A stretch of DNA of 43,577 nucleotides from Brachionus rotundiformis (taxonomy: Eukaryota; Rotifera; Eurotatoria; Ploima; Brachionidae): positions 6,520,656-6,564,232 of the forward strand of contig JAESIW010000137.1 in the NCBI GenBank assembly GCA_016802295.1, read 5' to 3'. The translations under genes and the position numbers were made by a program. The notes beneath the pieces were generated by a model, which was not told where the DNA came from, ran no database searches, and saw only the letters and a program-made list of their open reading frames with translations. This document shows, one piece after another, positions 33,631-43,129 of the stretch. Position 1 is the first letter of the stretch. Every line of letters begins with the position of its first letter.

Positions 33631-35041
33631 TGTCCCAAAGAGGCTGGCGCCGGTTTGTTTTCGATAAAATCTGGTGACTGATTCATCCAAAACTCTTGAA
33701 ATTTTATACATACATTAGACTTTCGTGATTACAAAAAACTATGTATTAATTATATCTGCTTTGTTTATACTAGAAATAAACAGCATAACCTTGACCCCAT
33801 CTAGATAACTTCAATGTCCACCTAGTTATTGATATTATTTTATTAAATGTTATATATCATCTGATAGATAATCAATTAAAGATCAAAATGATATATAAAT
33901 CTTTATTTTATTATTTTCGATTCAAAAGATATACTCAAAAAACCCTTAAATTTCAACCTTATTTTTATAAGTGAATATTTTTGATTTTGCTCTTATAACT
34001 TTTGAACAGAACAAAATATTTACACCAAACTTCAAAAAATTTTATAATTTTTTTTTTAATGACCGATATCAAAATATAAGTTTATGTGCTTAAATTAAAG
34101 CTGATTAACTGAGCTTTTATTTGATATACAATACATAGTATTTTGTAATCGCGAAAGTCTAATGTATATATGTATAAAAATTCAAGAGTTTTGGATGAAC
34201 CAGTCACTAGATTTTATCGAAAACACTTCCAATAATTCCTTGGTTCCTAGCCTCTGTTTCTACTAGGTATACCCATTTATCCACTTTATCTCTATCGTTT
34301 CCATATAATTTTGGTATATCGTCGAACTTAAAATTTGCGATTCGTGTTTCCCTAAGTCCGAATCCTAAATTTCCTTGTACATCATCTTGTATTAATGTAT
34401 TCGATTGAAGTGGCTATATCCTGAAGGTTCCTTTTTGCTGTTCACTTAGTTTTAATTGCTTCATATCCTTTATTTTATCTTCTTCAATTTGTGTCTTTTT
34501 AATGCTGGCAATTAGCTCAGCTCTCTTGTAAAGTAGCTCTATAAGCACTTTCTTAGGTTTTCCAGAATTTTGAACATTTTGAAGCCATATTATTTGTTCG
34601 GCTTCTGTACCGCTTTCTAATTCACCGTCGACATTTAAGCGCTGAAATTCATTTTCGAAAGACCCATTTTGTGTCTTTATCAAGTGTACTAGCTCCTGTA
34701 CACTAAGTTTTTCAAGGTAATCTTTTGAAATAGGTAGCATAAAAAATATCATCTTTTTATCGCTGCTAGCAATTGTAACCGGTTTATAATAAAACAATGT
34801 TTAATATTTAAAAGCTTTATTTAAATAAATGAACGTTCTGAAGTTCTAAGAATCGAATTCTTATTAATACCTAAATGGTCGTGTTATTAACACTGGCTTA
34901 TAATTAAGACAAGATGTGAGCTGAGTGGTAAATGTATTTGTCAGCATTTGAAAGCCTCTAACTTCTGAGATACATGACAAATATAATTCTCACTTATCTT
35001 TGTGCATCAGTTAGTAAACCCGCGCCAGCCTTTTTGGGACA
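33631..35041. mobile_element. Inverted-repeat transposon with TGTCCCAAA ends
   Basis: The 26 bp at 33631-33656 (starting TGTCCCAAAGAGGCTGGCGC) match the reverse complement of 35016-35041 at 24 positions. A second, inner pair of arms about 90 bp long lies at 33656-33745 and 34137-34225 (starting TGTTTTCGATAAAATCT), so the left half is itself a foldback. A minus-strand frame 34750..34414 from ATG gives about 112 residues with YLEKLSVQELVHLIKTQNG and a Lys/Glu-rich helix; I do not recognise it. No clear target-site duplication. Part of the right half is related to 4548-4655. Confidence 0.75.
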
Positions 35042-35249
35042 CTCGTTAGTATTGCAGTCTTTCTATTGTCCCAATTGCTAATTAAATGATTTATTTAATA
35101 AAAAGAAATTTAATTTTCTAAATTTTTATTCCATTGGAAAAATAACTTAAATGGTGGACAAAAAAAATTTAAAAAAAATAAAAAAAAAGAGAACAAATTC
35201 CTAAAATATTGTATCTTAATATTTAACAAAATTTTAATTTAACAAAGCT

Positions 35250-36971
35250 TTAGGCCATTTCTTCCTTTTCCTGTTCGGACCTCCATTTCATCTTCTTTTC
35301 ATGCGCGTCCAGTGCAAATTTGAGCTTTTGCTCGATCAAAGCCTCTGTGAGCATGCCATCTTCTGAAGCATACGCACCAGCCTGACATGACACTATAAAC
35401 TTGGATATCTCACGGCCAGAAAATCCCTCAGTCTTGGCGGCAAGCTGCTCGCATTTTTTAATAAAATCAAAATTGTCCAGCTTGATTTGCTTGGCGCCAG
35501 GACCAGCTTTGAGCAAGTACTTGTCAAAATAGTGGTAGATCATTCTCTTTCGCTCATCCAGACCTGGCAAACTAAAGCTGACAATCTCATCCAGACGGTC
35601 ATTGATGGCATAGTCAAACTGCTCTGGCTGATTGCTTGCCAATACGAGCATGAACTTGTTGGACTGCTCGCCAGTCCGGTACAAAAACGCGTTCAGCGAT
35701 GCCCTCAAGTCCTCGCTAATTTGTTCATTAGCTCTCTTTCTGAGGAACGCGTCTGCCTCGTCCACAAACAGGAGCAGACCGCGCCTACTTGTCGATGACC
35801 AGTCGAACACTTTGTGGATGGCCGAGACGCCCTCGCGGCCCATTGGCGCCACGTCACCGCCTGTCAGAATGGCATAGTCCATGCCGGAGTGCATGGCCAG
35901 CTTTTTGGCAAACAAGGTCTTGCCTGTGCCCGGAGGCCCGTGCATGAGCAAATTTCTGAACAAGCCTTTGTTCGACTTGGTATTTTTGGTCGAGACGGCT
36001 ATTTCTCTCAGTCTCATTTCCAAATTGGGCTCCAGCACTACGCCTTGCAGCGAGTCTTCGCCACTCTTTCTCAATTGCTGAATGGTTCTGATGGGATGCT
36101 TGAACGCGTCCAGCAAAGTGAATCGCGAAGTCTCGCGTACCAAAGACGGCTTGCCCAGCCTGGCCTCCAAATACTTGCCAGCAAGCAAAGTAGACTGCTT
36201 GGCCGAGTAGACGCCCAAGGCAATCAGCGTTAGACCGCCAGCAGTGAGGACTATTTTGTTGGGATCGTCGACCAGGGCCTGGTAGCCTGTGCCAAGCACA
36301 TTTCCAGCAGTTTTGATGCCCTCGAGCAATGTCTGTCTGTGTTCTTGGGCCTTTAGCTTTATTTGTTCCAAGTGAATGTCGCGGTTATCGCGCTCAATTT
36401 GCGCCTTGCCCTTGAGCTCTGCCTGCAGCCGCTTCATGTCATACTGGTGCTTCAGCTCGGCCTCTTGCTCAATGGTCTTCTTGCGCATGGACTCCTGTTT
36501 GGCGACAGAGTCCTCCTGCTTGCGCAGGAGCTCTTCCTGAAGGCGCGACTGCTGGGCCATCTGGTCCTCGTGGCGCTTGCGCGCCAACTGATCCTGGTAC
36601 CGGGCTCGCTCCTGGTTGTGCCTGGTCTCCTCGTCCAAAAGCTTTCGCCTCTCTTCGGCAAACTGCTGGGCCGACTTGGCCTTCAACTCTTCCTGATAGG
36701 TCTGCATTTCTTTTATCTGCTTCTCGTATTCCATTTGCTTGGTCCTTTCTTGCTCGCGTGACAGATTGAGCAAGTCTTTGGCATGTGGCGACTTTTCAAG
36801 GTCCTTGGCGGCCCGGGCAGCGCGTTCCAGCGCCGCCGAGTCGAACCGGTACTGGCTCTCGGTGCCCTTCGGCATCTTGACAGTCTGGTTTTTGTCACCG
36901 GAGTCCGGTGGAGGTGGCGGTGGCTCCGCTGGTGGCACCTGAGGTGTTTTGACTCCGAATAACCATGACAT
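35250..36971 (-). CDS. ATAD3: ATPase family AAA domain-containing protein 3 (ATAD3)
   Basis: A single uninterrupted frame of 573 residues from ATG. N-terminus MSWLFGVKTP with a Pro-rich stretch (11-22); long charged coiled coil (about 75-215); a hydrophobic segment at 239-256 that anchors it in the inner mitochondrial membrane; then an AAA+ module with Walker A GPPGTGKT (345-352), Walker B LLLFVDEAD (399-407), sensor Asn447 and a candidate arginine finger Arg459. Length and order match animal ATAD3 (human ATAD3A 586-634 residues by isoform). It acts at inner/outer membrane contact sites in nucleoid organisation, cholesterol handling and mitochondrial biogenesis. Coding DNA is much GC-richer than the flanks and there is no intron, in contrast to GCLM; a retrocopy origin is possible but the frame is intact and long. 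The spacer 35042-35249 holds nothing evident. Confidence 0.97.
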   Translation of the reverse strand: MSWLFGVKTPQVPPAEPPPPPPDSGDKNQTVKMPKGTESQYRFDSAALERAARAAKDLEKSPHAKDLLNLSREQERTKQMEYEKQIKEMQTYQEELKAKSAQQFAEERRKLLDEETRHNQERARYQDQLARKRHEDQMAQQSRLQEELLRKQEDSVAKQESMRKKTIEQEAELKHQYDMKRLQAELKGKAQIERDNRDIHLEQIKLKAQEHRQTLLEGIKTAGNVLGTGYQALVDDPNKIVLTAGGLTLIALGVYSAKQSTLLAGKYLEARLGKPSLVRETSRFTLLDAFKHPIRTIQQLRKSGEDSLQGVVLEPNLEMRLREIAVSTKNTKSNKGLFRNLLMHGPPGTGKTLFAKKLAMHSGMDYAILTGGDVAPMGREGVSAIHKVFDWSSTSRRGLLLFVDEADAFLRKRANEQISEDLRASLNAFLYRTGEQSNKFMLVLASNQPEQFDYAINDRLDEIVSFSLPGLDERKRMIYHYFDKYLLKAGPGAKQIKLDNFDFIKKCEQLAAKTEGFSGREISKFIVSCQAGAYASEDGMLTEALIEQKLKFALDAHEKKMKWRSEQEKEEMA

Positions 36972-37473
36972 TTTTTTGTTTTTTTAGATAAATTTTTTTA
37001 TTTATTTTATTAAATTTAAATTCAAAAATTCCTTATAAGAATATGTTAAAAAAATATTCTCTTTTTTTTTCTTTATATAAATAAATGCTTTTTTGGTATT
37101 AGAAATTTTGCATCATTTCAAAATTAAAAATTTAATTTATGGTACATATATATGGTTAAAATAGAAAAGTTATTTTTTACTACTAGGCAAATTACATGTG
37201 CGTTGGTAAATATTGAAATTATTAAAATAATTATCTAAATATAAACACTTTTAGATAATTTGATTTTTTTTTTTAATATATTTAAATCAATTGCTTTATT
37301 TTAAATAATTTTAAAAATAAAAAATAAAATTTAACAAAAAATAACAAAAATGTCTAATTTATTTTATTAATTATAGTATGAGTGAGTGAATGATAAGCTT
37401 TGTATTTGTTTAAACACTTTATTGACAATTAAACATTTATTTTTTCAAATAGAATTATTCCAGTTATAAATAT
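36972..37473. other. AT-rich promoter-side spacer of ATAD3
   Basis: Runs of A/T with no distinguishable motif or gene on either strand. Confidence 0.4.
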
Positions 37474-37660
37474 TTGAGTAAGAGTAGAGGACCATGTAGA
37501 GAGCCTTGTAGGACACCACCTAGTACGTCCCTCCAATCAGAAACATTTTCTCCTAGTACAACTCTTTGCTTTCTATCAAATTCAAAAATCAAGGGGTTTT
37601 TCGCTAAACCGTGTTCTTCTAGCTTTATGAATAACTTGAGAGGAACAAGGAGTGAATAAA
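37474..37660 (-). mobile_element. Decayed reverse transcriptase fragment, second LINE clade
   Basis: On the minus strand the sequence reads DRKQRVVLGENVSDWRDVLG, then GVLQGSLHGPLLL. This is the Jockey/CR1-type block 'RkQrVvl...s.W..v.sGVPQGSvLGPLLF' with the Pro of GVPQGS changed to Leu. The plus-strand open frame here is its shadow. It differs in wording from the LINE at 17114-18148, so a second lineage is present. Confidence 0.7.
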
Positions 37661-38599
37661 ATATAAGTGTGTTCTGAATAAACGTTTATTGAAAACTTAG
37701 CAAGTCAGTTTAGTTAAAACTTTGAGAATCACAACTCCTATTTAAAATCAAACGTTAGCACTTTGTAAATATGATTAATAATTTAAAAGCTAACTTTATA
37801 ATAAATTGAATATTAAATTAATTAACTTTAGTAGTTTCAATTTGAATAAAATTATTAAATATTCAAAAAAGAATAGAATGAGATAAGAGATTAATTTCAT
37901 ATCGATTAATATTCAATTAAGTAGATCAAAACACTCCTGTTCCAAAACAAAATCTTCAGGCATATCAAATTCTTCCCATTGAAAACGAAGATCAATACCA
38001 TCCATAAGAGTCTAAATATTGACATGATATCAACTAGATCTGAACTACTGTTAAATAAATTCCTACAAAAACGAGTGGATCATCAGTAACTATGAGAAGA
38101 TTTAAATGACTACCTGACAAACACTCCTGTTCCAAAAAAAAAAGTTCAACAACTTATTTGAAAATTTAAAAAAAAACTATTATCTAGTAAATCGTATAAC
38201 CTTTATTTTACCTATCTACTTTATACTTTATAAATTAAATTTATATTATTTTATCCTGCTATAATCATTTTTGTGCTCTGATATATACATAAAGTTTCTC
38301 TTTTTTTTAAATTTTTATCTAGTTGATAATTAATAAAAGATTAAAAAAATACGTTTAAATTTTGTAGTTATCTTTAAAAAAAAATAGTAATATGGTGCTT
38401 ATTAAATTACTTAATATTAATCATTTTGTGTTTGTCTTAGTTTACCAATTCGACCACATATAACTGTGAAAGAATAGTTAGTTAGTCAATATACCATTGG
38501 TATATATAAATATGATTAGAATCCAAAATTTGAACTAATTAAATACTTTTAATATCATGTCTTAACTATTAATTTTTTGCACAAGTTCAACTTTTATTT
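37661..38599. other. AT-rich spacer with a short direct repeat
   Basis: ACACTCCTGTTCCAAAA occurs at about 37930 and again at about 38122. On the minus strand each is in a coding-like context ending LEQEC, the first preceded by MDGIDLRFQWEEFDMPEDFV. This may be debris of a duplicated exon or transposon protein that I cannot identify. No gene is supported. Confidence 0.4.
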
Positions 38600-38975
38600 T
38601 ACTTTGCTTATTTAAAATGAAAGGACTTTTACAACCACAACATGATGAAGCTGGAAAAATTGGACTTTTTAAAAGAAATAGAACAGATCAAGTTTGGCAA
38701 TTTTAGCCAAGATAAAAGTTTTGACCAAAGAATACTTGGTGTTGTATATGGTCTAGTTTATGGTCAAATAAATTGCCATGAACCAAGAAAATGTGGGCAA
38801 AATAATTTTCAAATTGGGATACATTTATGGCGTAAATTGACTAACTTTTGAACAATTGTGGAGTTTATTTGGTAAAATAGAACAAGCTTGGCGTGGCTTT
38901 GGTAAATGTAAAGTAACTCAAATGACAAAAAAATCCAGTCCAATGCAGTGCTTTTGGTAAACCAATGATATAAAA
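38600..38975 (+). pseudogene. Broken paralogue of the membrane protein at 31168-32341
   Basis: The frame from 38669 reads EIEQIKFGNFSQDKSFDQRI, almost the same as EIEQIKFGNFSKDKNFDQRT in the ectodomain of the gene at 31168. Just before it, in another frame, is GKIGLF (paralogue IKIGLYK). About 180 bases after it, in yet another frame, is AWRGFGKCKVTQ (paralogue AWRGFGRCEVTQ), and then a trace of the CGK...GTP segment. Large deletions and at least two frameshifts separate the parts, and no membrane segments are present. It lies in inverted orientation about 6.7 kb away. Confidence 0.8.
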
Positions 38976-39612
38976 TCATTATTTGCTTTTTGCATTCATG
39001 ATTTTAATTAAATACCTATTTTAGCTGATAAATAATTAACATTTGCCTTTTTGATTTAGAGATTTTTACCAAAGTTTATCTTAATAAATCATTTTAAAAA
39101 ATTTCTTATATTTTTTTTACCAATAAATATGAAATGATACCACAATTAAAAAATTATTAATTAGGCCCTTTTTAACTTTACAAGGCTTTGGTACTACAAA
39201 TACAGTTGACCAGAGAAGAAGAGCACTAATGCTTTTGGATAAACAACTGTTAGAAAAAATTTCAATAATGGCCAAGTTTTCAATCAACAACAAAAATCAG
39301 ATAGCTTATCTTTGACCAAGTGTGACCAGAAAAATTGGCTCTAATTTTTTGTGGCCATAAGTTAATAAAAAGACTTCTAAAAGATTAAAAAAAGAGTGGT
39401 AAATTTTTATAAATTTCCAAATTTTGAAATCCAGAATTAACCAGAATTGTCCTGACAAATTGTAAAGTTAATTAAGCATATTTTTTTAACTATTAATTTA
39501 TTATAAAAATTTAAGTTAACTTTGTTTTTGCCAAAGCATTCGAAATTTTAAATTTCAAGAAAAAAAACAGGTTAAAATTCTGGATTTAGAAGCCAATTAA
39601 CAACTTAGGAAA
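38976..39612. other. AT-rich upstream region of TIMM10
   Basis: No gene recognised. An AG at 39607-39608 (CAACTTAG), five bases before the TIMM10 ATG, could be a splice or spliced-leader acceptor. Confidence 0.4.
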
Positions 39613-39950
39613 ATGAACGCCAACGCCGCTCTGACCCAACAGCAGCTTCAAGTCGCATCCGAAATCGAGATCGAAATGATGCAGGACCTATACACCAAGT
39701 AAGCTGAGCTCGACTAGCCTGACCACCCTCAAGTCCACTTTTCTCTTCTAGGATGACTGCCTCTTGTCACAAAAAATGCATACCACCAAAGTACCACGAG
39801 AACGACTTGACCAAAGGCGAGTCTGTGTGCATAGACAGATGTGTGGCCAAGTACTTCGAAATCCACGACAGGGTCGGCAAAAAGCTAACTGCTCTCAGCA
39901 CCCAGCAAGCCCAGGCCCAGCTCGCCGACTCCCCTGCCCCCCAATCTTAA
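39613..39950 (+). CDS. TIMM10: Mitochondrial import inner membrane translocase subunit Tim10, two exons
   Basis: Exon 1 39613..39698 and exon 2 39752..39950, phase 2, across a 53-bp intron (GTAAGC...TTCTAG), give 94 residues against 90 in human. The spliced junction restores LYTKMTASCHKKC. The twin CX3C motifs are complete: Cys34/Cys38 (CHKKC) and Cys55/Cys59 (CIDRC), separated by 16 residues as in small Tims. KGESVCIDRCVAKY and IHDRVGKKLTAL are typical of Tim10. With Tim9 it forms the hexameric chaperone of the intermembrane space that carries hydrophobic carriers and beta-barrel precursors to TIM22 and SAM. It has no cleavable presequence, as expected. The Ala/Gln-rich C-terminal tail is not conserved. 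PRPF6 follows 154 bp downstream on the same strand. Confidence 0.96.
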
Positions 39951-39963
39951 TTTTTCATTAATT

Positions 39964-39969
39964 AATAAA
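39964..39969 (+). terminator. Poly(A) signal for TIMM10
   Basis: AATAAA 14 bases after the TIMM10 stop codon and about 135 bases before the PRPF6 ATG. It is a plausible cleavage signal, but chance occurrence is common in such AT-rich DNA. Confidence 0.5.
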
Positions 39970-40104
39970 ATAATTTCCCAATTAGATAAAATTTTTCAAT
40001 CATTTTCTTCATATGAATACACACATATACACAGCAGAGCTGAAACTCTGTGCTACCATATCCTTATAAATATATGCTAGATAATTAAAAATAGATAGTA
40101 GATA

Positions 40105-42873
40105 ATGACAAGCTTGATGGCAAAGAAAAAAAAGGCCTTCATGGGCATGCCGGCGCCGCTGGGCTACGTGCCTGGTCTGGGCCGAGGCGCGACCGGCTTT
40201 ACGACGCGTTCGGACATAGGTCCGGCGCGCGAGTCCGGCGACATAAGCGACGAGAGGCACGCTCCGCCGCCCAAAAAGAAAGAAGAAGAGCCCGAGGAGG
40301 ACGACGAGGACCTGAACGACGCCAACTACGACGAAGAGTTTGGCTACGGTGGCAGCTTGTTCAAAAATGACCCGTACGAAAAGGACGACGAGGAGGCGGA
40401 CGCCATCTACGAGGCGATCGACAAGCGCCAAGACGAAAAGCGCAAGGACAGACGAGAGAAACGCTTCAAGGAAGAGGTCGAAAAGTTCAGACAAGAGAGA
40501 CCAAAGATACAGCAGCAGTTTTCGGACCTGAAGCGAAAGCTGAACGATGTGAGCTACGACGATTGGATAAACATACCAGAAGTTGGCGACGCCAGGAACA
40601 AGAGACAGCGGAACGCGCGCGCCGAAAAGCTCACGCCAATACCGGACTCTATCCTTGCCAAGGCGGCCATGTCCACCCAAGAGACCACTGTGCTCAACTC
40701 AATGGAGCAAAAGTACGGCGGTCTGTCCTCGTCCATCACTGGCCTAAGCACGCCCGACATTGACATGAAAAAAATCGGCCAAGCCAGAAACACACTGATG
40801 GACATGAAGCTGACCCAGGTGTCGGACTCGGTGTCCGGCCAGACAGTGGTCGATCCGAAGGGCTACTTGACCGACCTGCAGTCCATGTTGCCCAATTACG
40901 GCGGCGACATAAACGACATCAAAAAGGCGCGCTTGCTGCTCAAGTCGGTGCGCGAGACCAACCCGAACCATCCGCCGGCGTGGATCGCCTCGGCCAGACT
41001 CGAAGAAGTGGTCGGCAAGATGCAGGCCGCGCGCAACCTCGTCATCAAGGGCACCGAACAGTGTCCCAAAAGCGAGGACGTTTGGCTCGAGGCCGCCCGA
41101 CTCCTGCCGGCCGACATCTCCAAAGGCATTGTCGCCCAGGCGGTCAAACAACTGCCCAATTCGGTCAAGCTGTGGATCAAGGCCGCCGATCTCGAGACAG
41201 AGCTCAAGGCCAAAAAGAAAGTGTTCCGCAAAGCGCTCGAACACATACCCAACTCGGTCAAGCTGTGGAAAGCGGCCATTGAGCTCGAGGAAGAAGAGGA
41301 CGCCCGGATAATGCTGAGCCGCGCGGTCGAGTGCTGCTCGCAGTCGGTCGACCTGTGGTTGGCGCTGGCGCGTCTCGAGACCTACGACAACGCCCGAAAA
41401 GTGCTCAACAAGGCACGCGAAAACATACCAACAGACAGACAAATTTGGATCATGGCCGCCAAATTGGAGGAGGCCAACGGCAACGTGAACATGGTGGACA
41501 AAATAATCGACCGAGCGATCAAGTCGCTCGAGGCCAATCGGGTCGACATAAACCGCGAGCAGTGGCTCGGCGACGCGGTCGAGTGCGAAAAGTCGGCCAA
41601 TGTAAAAACATGCCAGGCCATTATTCGCAATGTGATTGCCATTGGTGTGGACGAAGAGGACCAGATTGACACTTGGACCGAGGACGCGGAGACATGCAGC
41701 CAACAGAGCGCGTTCGAGTGTGCCAGAGCGATTTATGCGCACGCGTTGAGCGTGCACCCGACCAAGCGGGACCTGTGGATGGCGGCGGCCTACTTCGAAA
41801 AGGACAACGGCAGCAGGCAAAGCCTGGAAGCGCTGCTGCAGAAGGCAGTGGCCCATTGTCCCAAGGCCGAGGTGCTGTGGCTGATGGCGGCCAAGTCGAG
41901 GTGGCTGGCCGAGGATGTGCAGGGCGCCAGGGCCATTCTGGCTCAGGCGTTCGGCGCCAATCCCAACTCGGAGGAAATTTGGCTCGCCGCGGTCAAGCTA
42001 GAGTCAGAGAACCAGGAGTACGAAAGAGCTAGGAAACTGTTGGCCAAAGCTTGTCACAGTGCGCCGACCGGACGGGTGTTTATGAAGTCGGCCAAGCTCG
42101 AGTGGCAGCTGAACGAGCTGGACCGAGCAGTGCAGATAGTCAACGAGGGGCTGGAGTCGTTTGGCGACTTTGCCAAATTGTGGATGATGAAGGGACAGCT
42201 GCTGGAGCAGAAGATGCTTTGGGAGCAGGCCAGAGAGGCGTATCAAGAAGGAGTGAGAAAGTGTGCCACTAGTGTGCCGTTGTGGGTGCTGTATTCCAAT
42301 TTGGAGCTGGGACAAGGCCAGGTTATCCGCGCCAGGTCCATACTGGAAAAGGCGCGCAGCAGAAACCCCAAGAACGCGCTGCTGTGGGTGCAGTCGGTTC
42401 GGCTCGAGGCCAATGCGGGCAACAAGCCGATCGCGCTCAACCTGATGGCCAGGGCGATGCAAGAGTGCCCCGGCTCGGGCGTCCTCTGGGCCGAGGCCAT
42501 CTTCCTCGAGGCCAAGCCGCAGCGAAAGACCAAGAGTATAGACGCGCTTAAAGTGTGCGAACACGACGCCAATGTGCTCCTGGCAGTGTCCAATCTCTTT
42601 TGGTCAGAGAGAAAAATTCAGAAAGCGCGCGAATGGTTCAACAGGACTGTCAAGCTAGAGCCGGATCTTGGCGATGCGTGGGCATACTTTTACAAGTTTG
42701 AAAAAGCCCACGGAACAGAGGAGCAGCAGAATGATGTTAGGCAAAAGTGTGTTCAAGCCGAGCCCAGACATGGCCAAGAATGGACCAAAATAAGCAAGGA
42801 TATTCACAATTGGAAGATGAAAACAGAGGACATATTGGTCGAATGTGCCAATATGGTTCAAATACCTTCATAA
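40105..42873 (+). CDS. PRPF6: Pre-mRNA-processing factor 6 (U4/U6.U5 tri-snRNP bridging protein)
   Basis: A single uninterrupted frame of 922 residues (human 941). The N-terminal PRP1 domain begins KKKKAFMGMPAPLGYVPGLG and continues GFTTRSDIGPAR, DLNDANYDEEFGYGGSLF and PKIQQQFSDLKRKL, all near-identical in wording to animal PRPF6. The rest is a long series of HAT (half-TPR) repeats, recognisable by recurring 'LWI.AA.LE...' (for example SVKLWIKAADLE and SVKLWKAAIELE). PRPF6 bridges U5 with U4/U6 in the nucleus and is needed for tri-snRNP assembly. Coding DNA is strongly GC-biased at third positions compared with the flanks. The chosen ATG gives MTSLMAKKKK; the second in-frame ATG (MAKKKK) would match the human start more closely and may be the real one. 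No intron is seen over 2.8 kb. Confidence 0.98.
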   Translation: MTSLMAKKKKAFMGMPAPLGYVPGLGRGATGFTTRSDIGPARESGDISDERHAPPPKKKEEEPEEDDEDLNDANYDEEFGYGGSLFKNDPYEKDDEEADAIYEAIDKRQDEKRKDRREKRFKEEVEKFRQERPKIQQQFSDLKRKLNDVSYDDWINIPEVGDARNKRQRNARAEKLTPIPDSILAKAAMSTQETTVLNSMEQKYGGLSSSITGLSTPDIDMKKIGQARNTLMDMKLTQVSDSVSGQTVVDPKGYLTDLQSMLPNYGGDINDIKKARLLLKSVRETNPNHPPAWIASARLEEVVGKMQAARNLVIKGTEQCPKSEDVWLEAARLLPADISKGIVAQAVKQLPNSVKLWIKAADLETELKAKKKVFRKALEHIPNSVKLWKAAIELEEEEDARIMLSRAVECCSQSVDLWLALARLETYDNARKVLNKARENIPTDRQIWIMAAKLEEANGNVNMVDKIIDRAIKSLEANRVDINREQWLGDAVECEKSANVKTCQAIIRNVIAIGVDEEDQIDTWTEDAETCSQQSAFECARAIYAHALSVHPTKRDLWMAAAYFEKDNGSRQSLEALLQKAVAHCPKAEVLWLMAAKSRWLAEDVQGARAILAQAFGANPNSEEIWLAAVKLESENQEYERARKLLAKACHSAPTGRVFMKSAKLEWQLNELDRAVQIVNEGLESFGDFAKLWMMKGQLLEQKMLWEQAREAYQEGVRKCATSVPLWVLYSNLELGQGQVIRARSILEKARSRNPKNALLWVQSVRLEANAGNKPIALNLMARAMQECPGSGVLWAEAIFLEAKPQRKTKSIDALKVCEHDANVLLAVSNLFWSERKIQKAREWFNRTVKLEPDLGDAWAYFYKFEKAHGTEEQQNDVRQKCVQAEPRHGQEWTKISKDIHNWKMKTEDILVECANMVQIPS

Positions 42874-43129
42874 GATTTTTTTTTTTTTTTTTTTCGATTA
42901 TTATCAAAGTTTAATGAACTTGTTGTAAATTTTTATTTTATCTTTTAATCAAATACTAATAAACAATTATAAAAAAATATAAAAATATGGTTATGGTTGT
43001 CTTGCTCTTGGAGCTCTAAGGGAGACAACAAAAATCATTGTGTTCCTTTAAAAAGTTTTAGTTCTTTCAGACCGAGTTATTCAATGAATTTAATCAAAAT
43101 TTTTGTCCAAATCATGTATATGATATTGC
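42874..43129. other. PRPF6 3' region with T-run and poly(A) signal
   Basis: A run of about 20 T follows the stop codon (42875-42895), and AATAAA lies at 42958-42963 with an A-rich stretch after it, a reasonable polyadenylation region. No gene in the remainder. Confidence 0.5.

Noticed and set aside
37474..37659. Plus-strand 61-codon frame
   Set aside because: It is antisense to a recognisable reverse transcriptase block on the minus strand.
37927..38140. Two copies of ACACTCCTGTTCCAAAA as a possible tandem array
   Set aside because: Only two copies about 190 bp apart with differing flanks; not an array. Kept only as a note in the spacer entry.
40009..42861. Many antisense and alternate frames over PRPF6, some over 300 codons
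   Set aside because: PRPF6 matches its family along its whole length; the other frames arise from its GC-rich codons and contain only mirrored low-complexity sequence.
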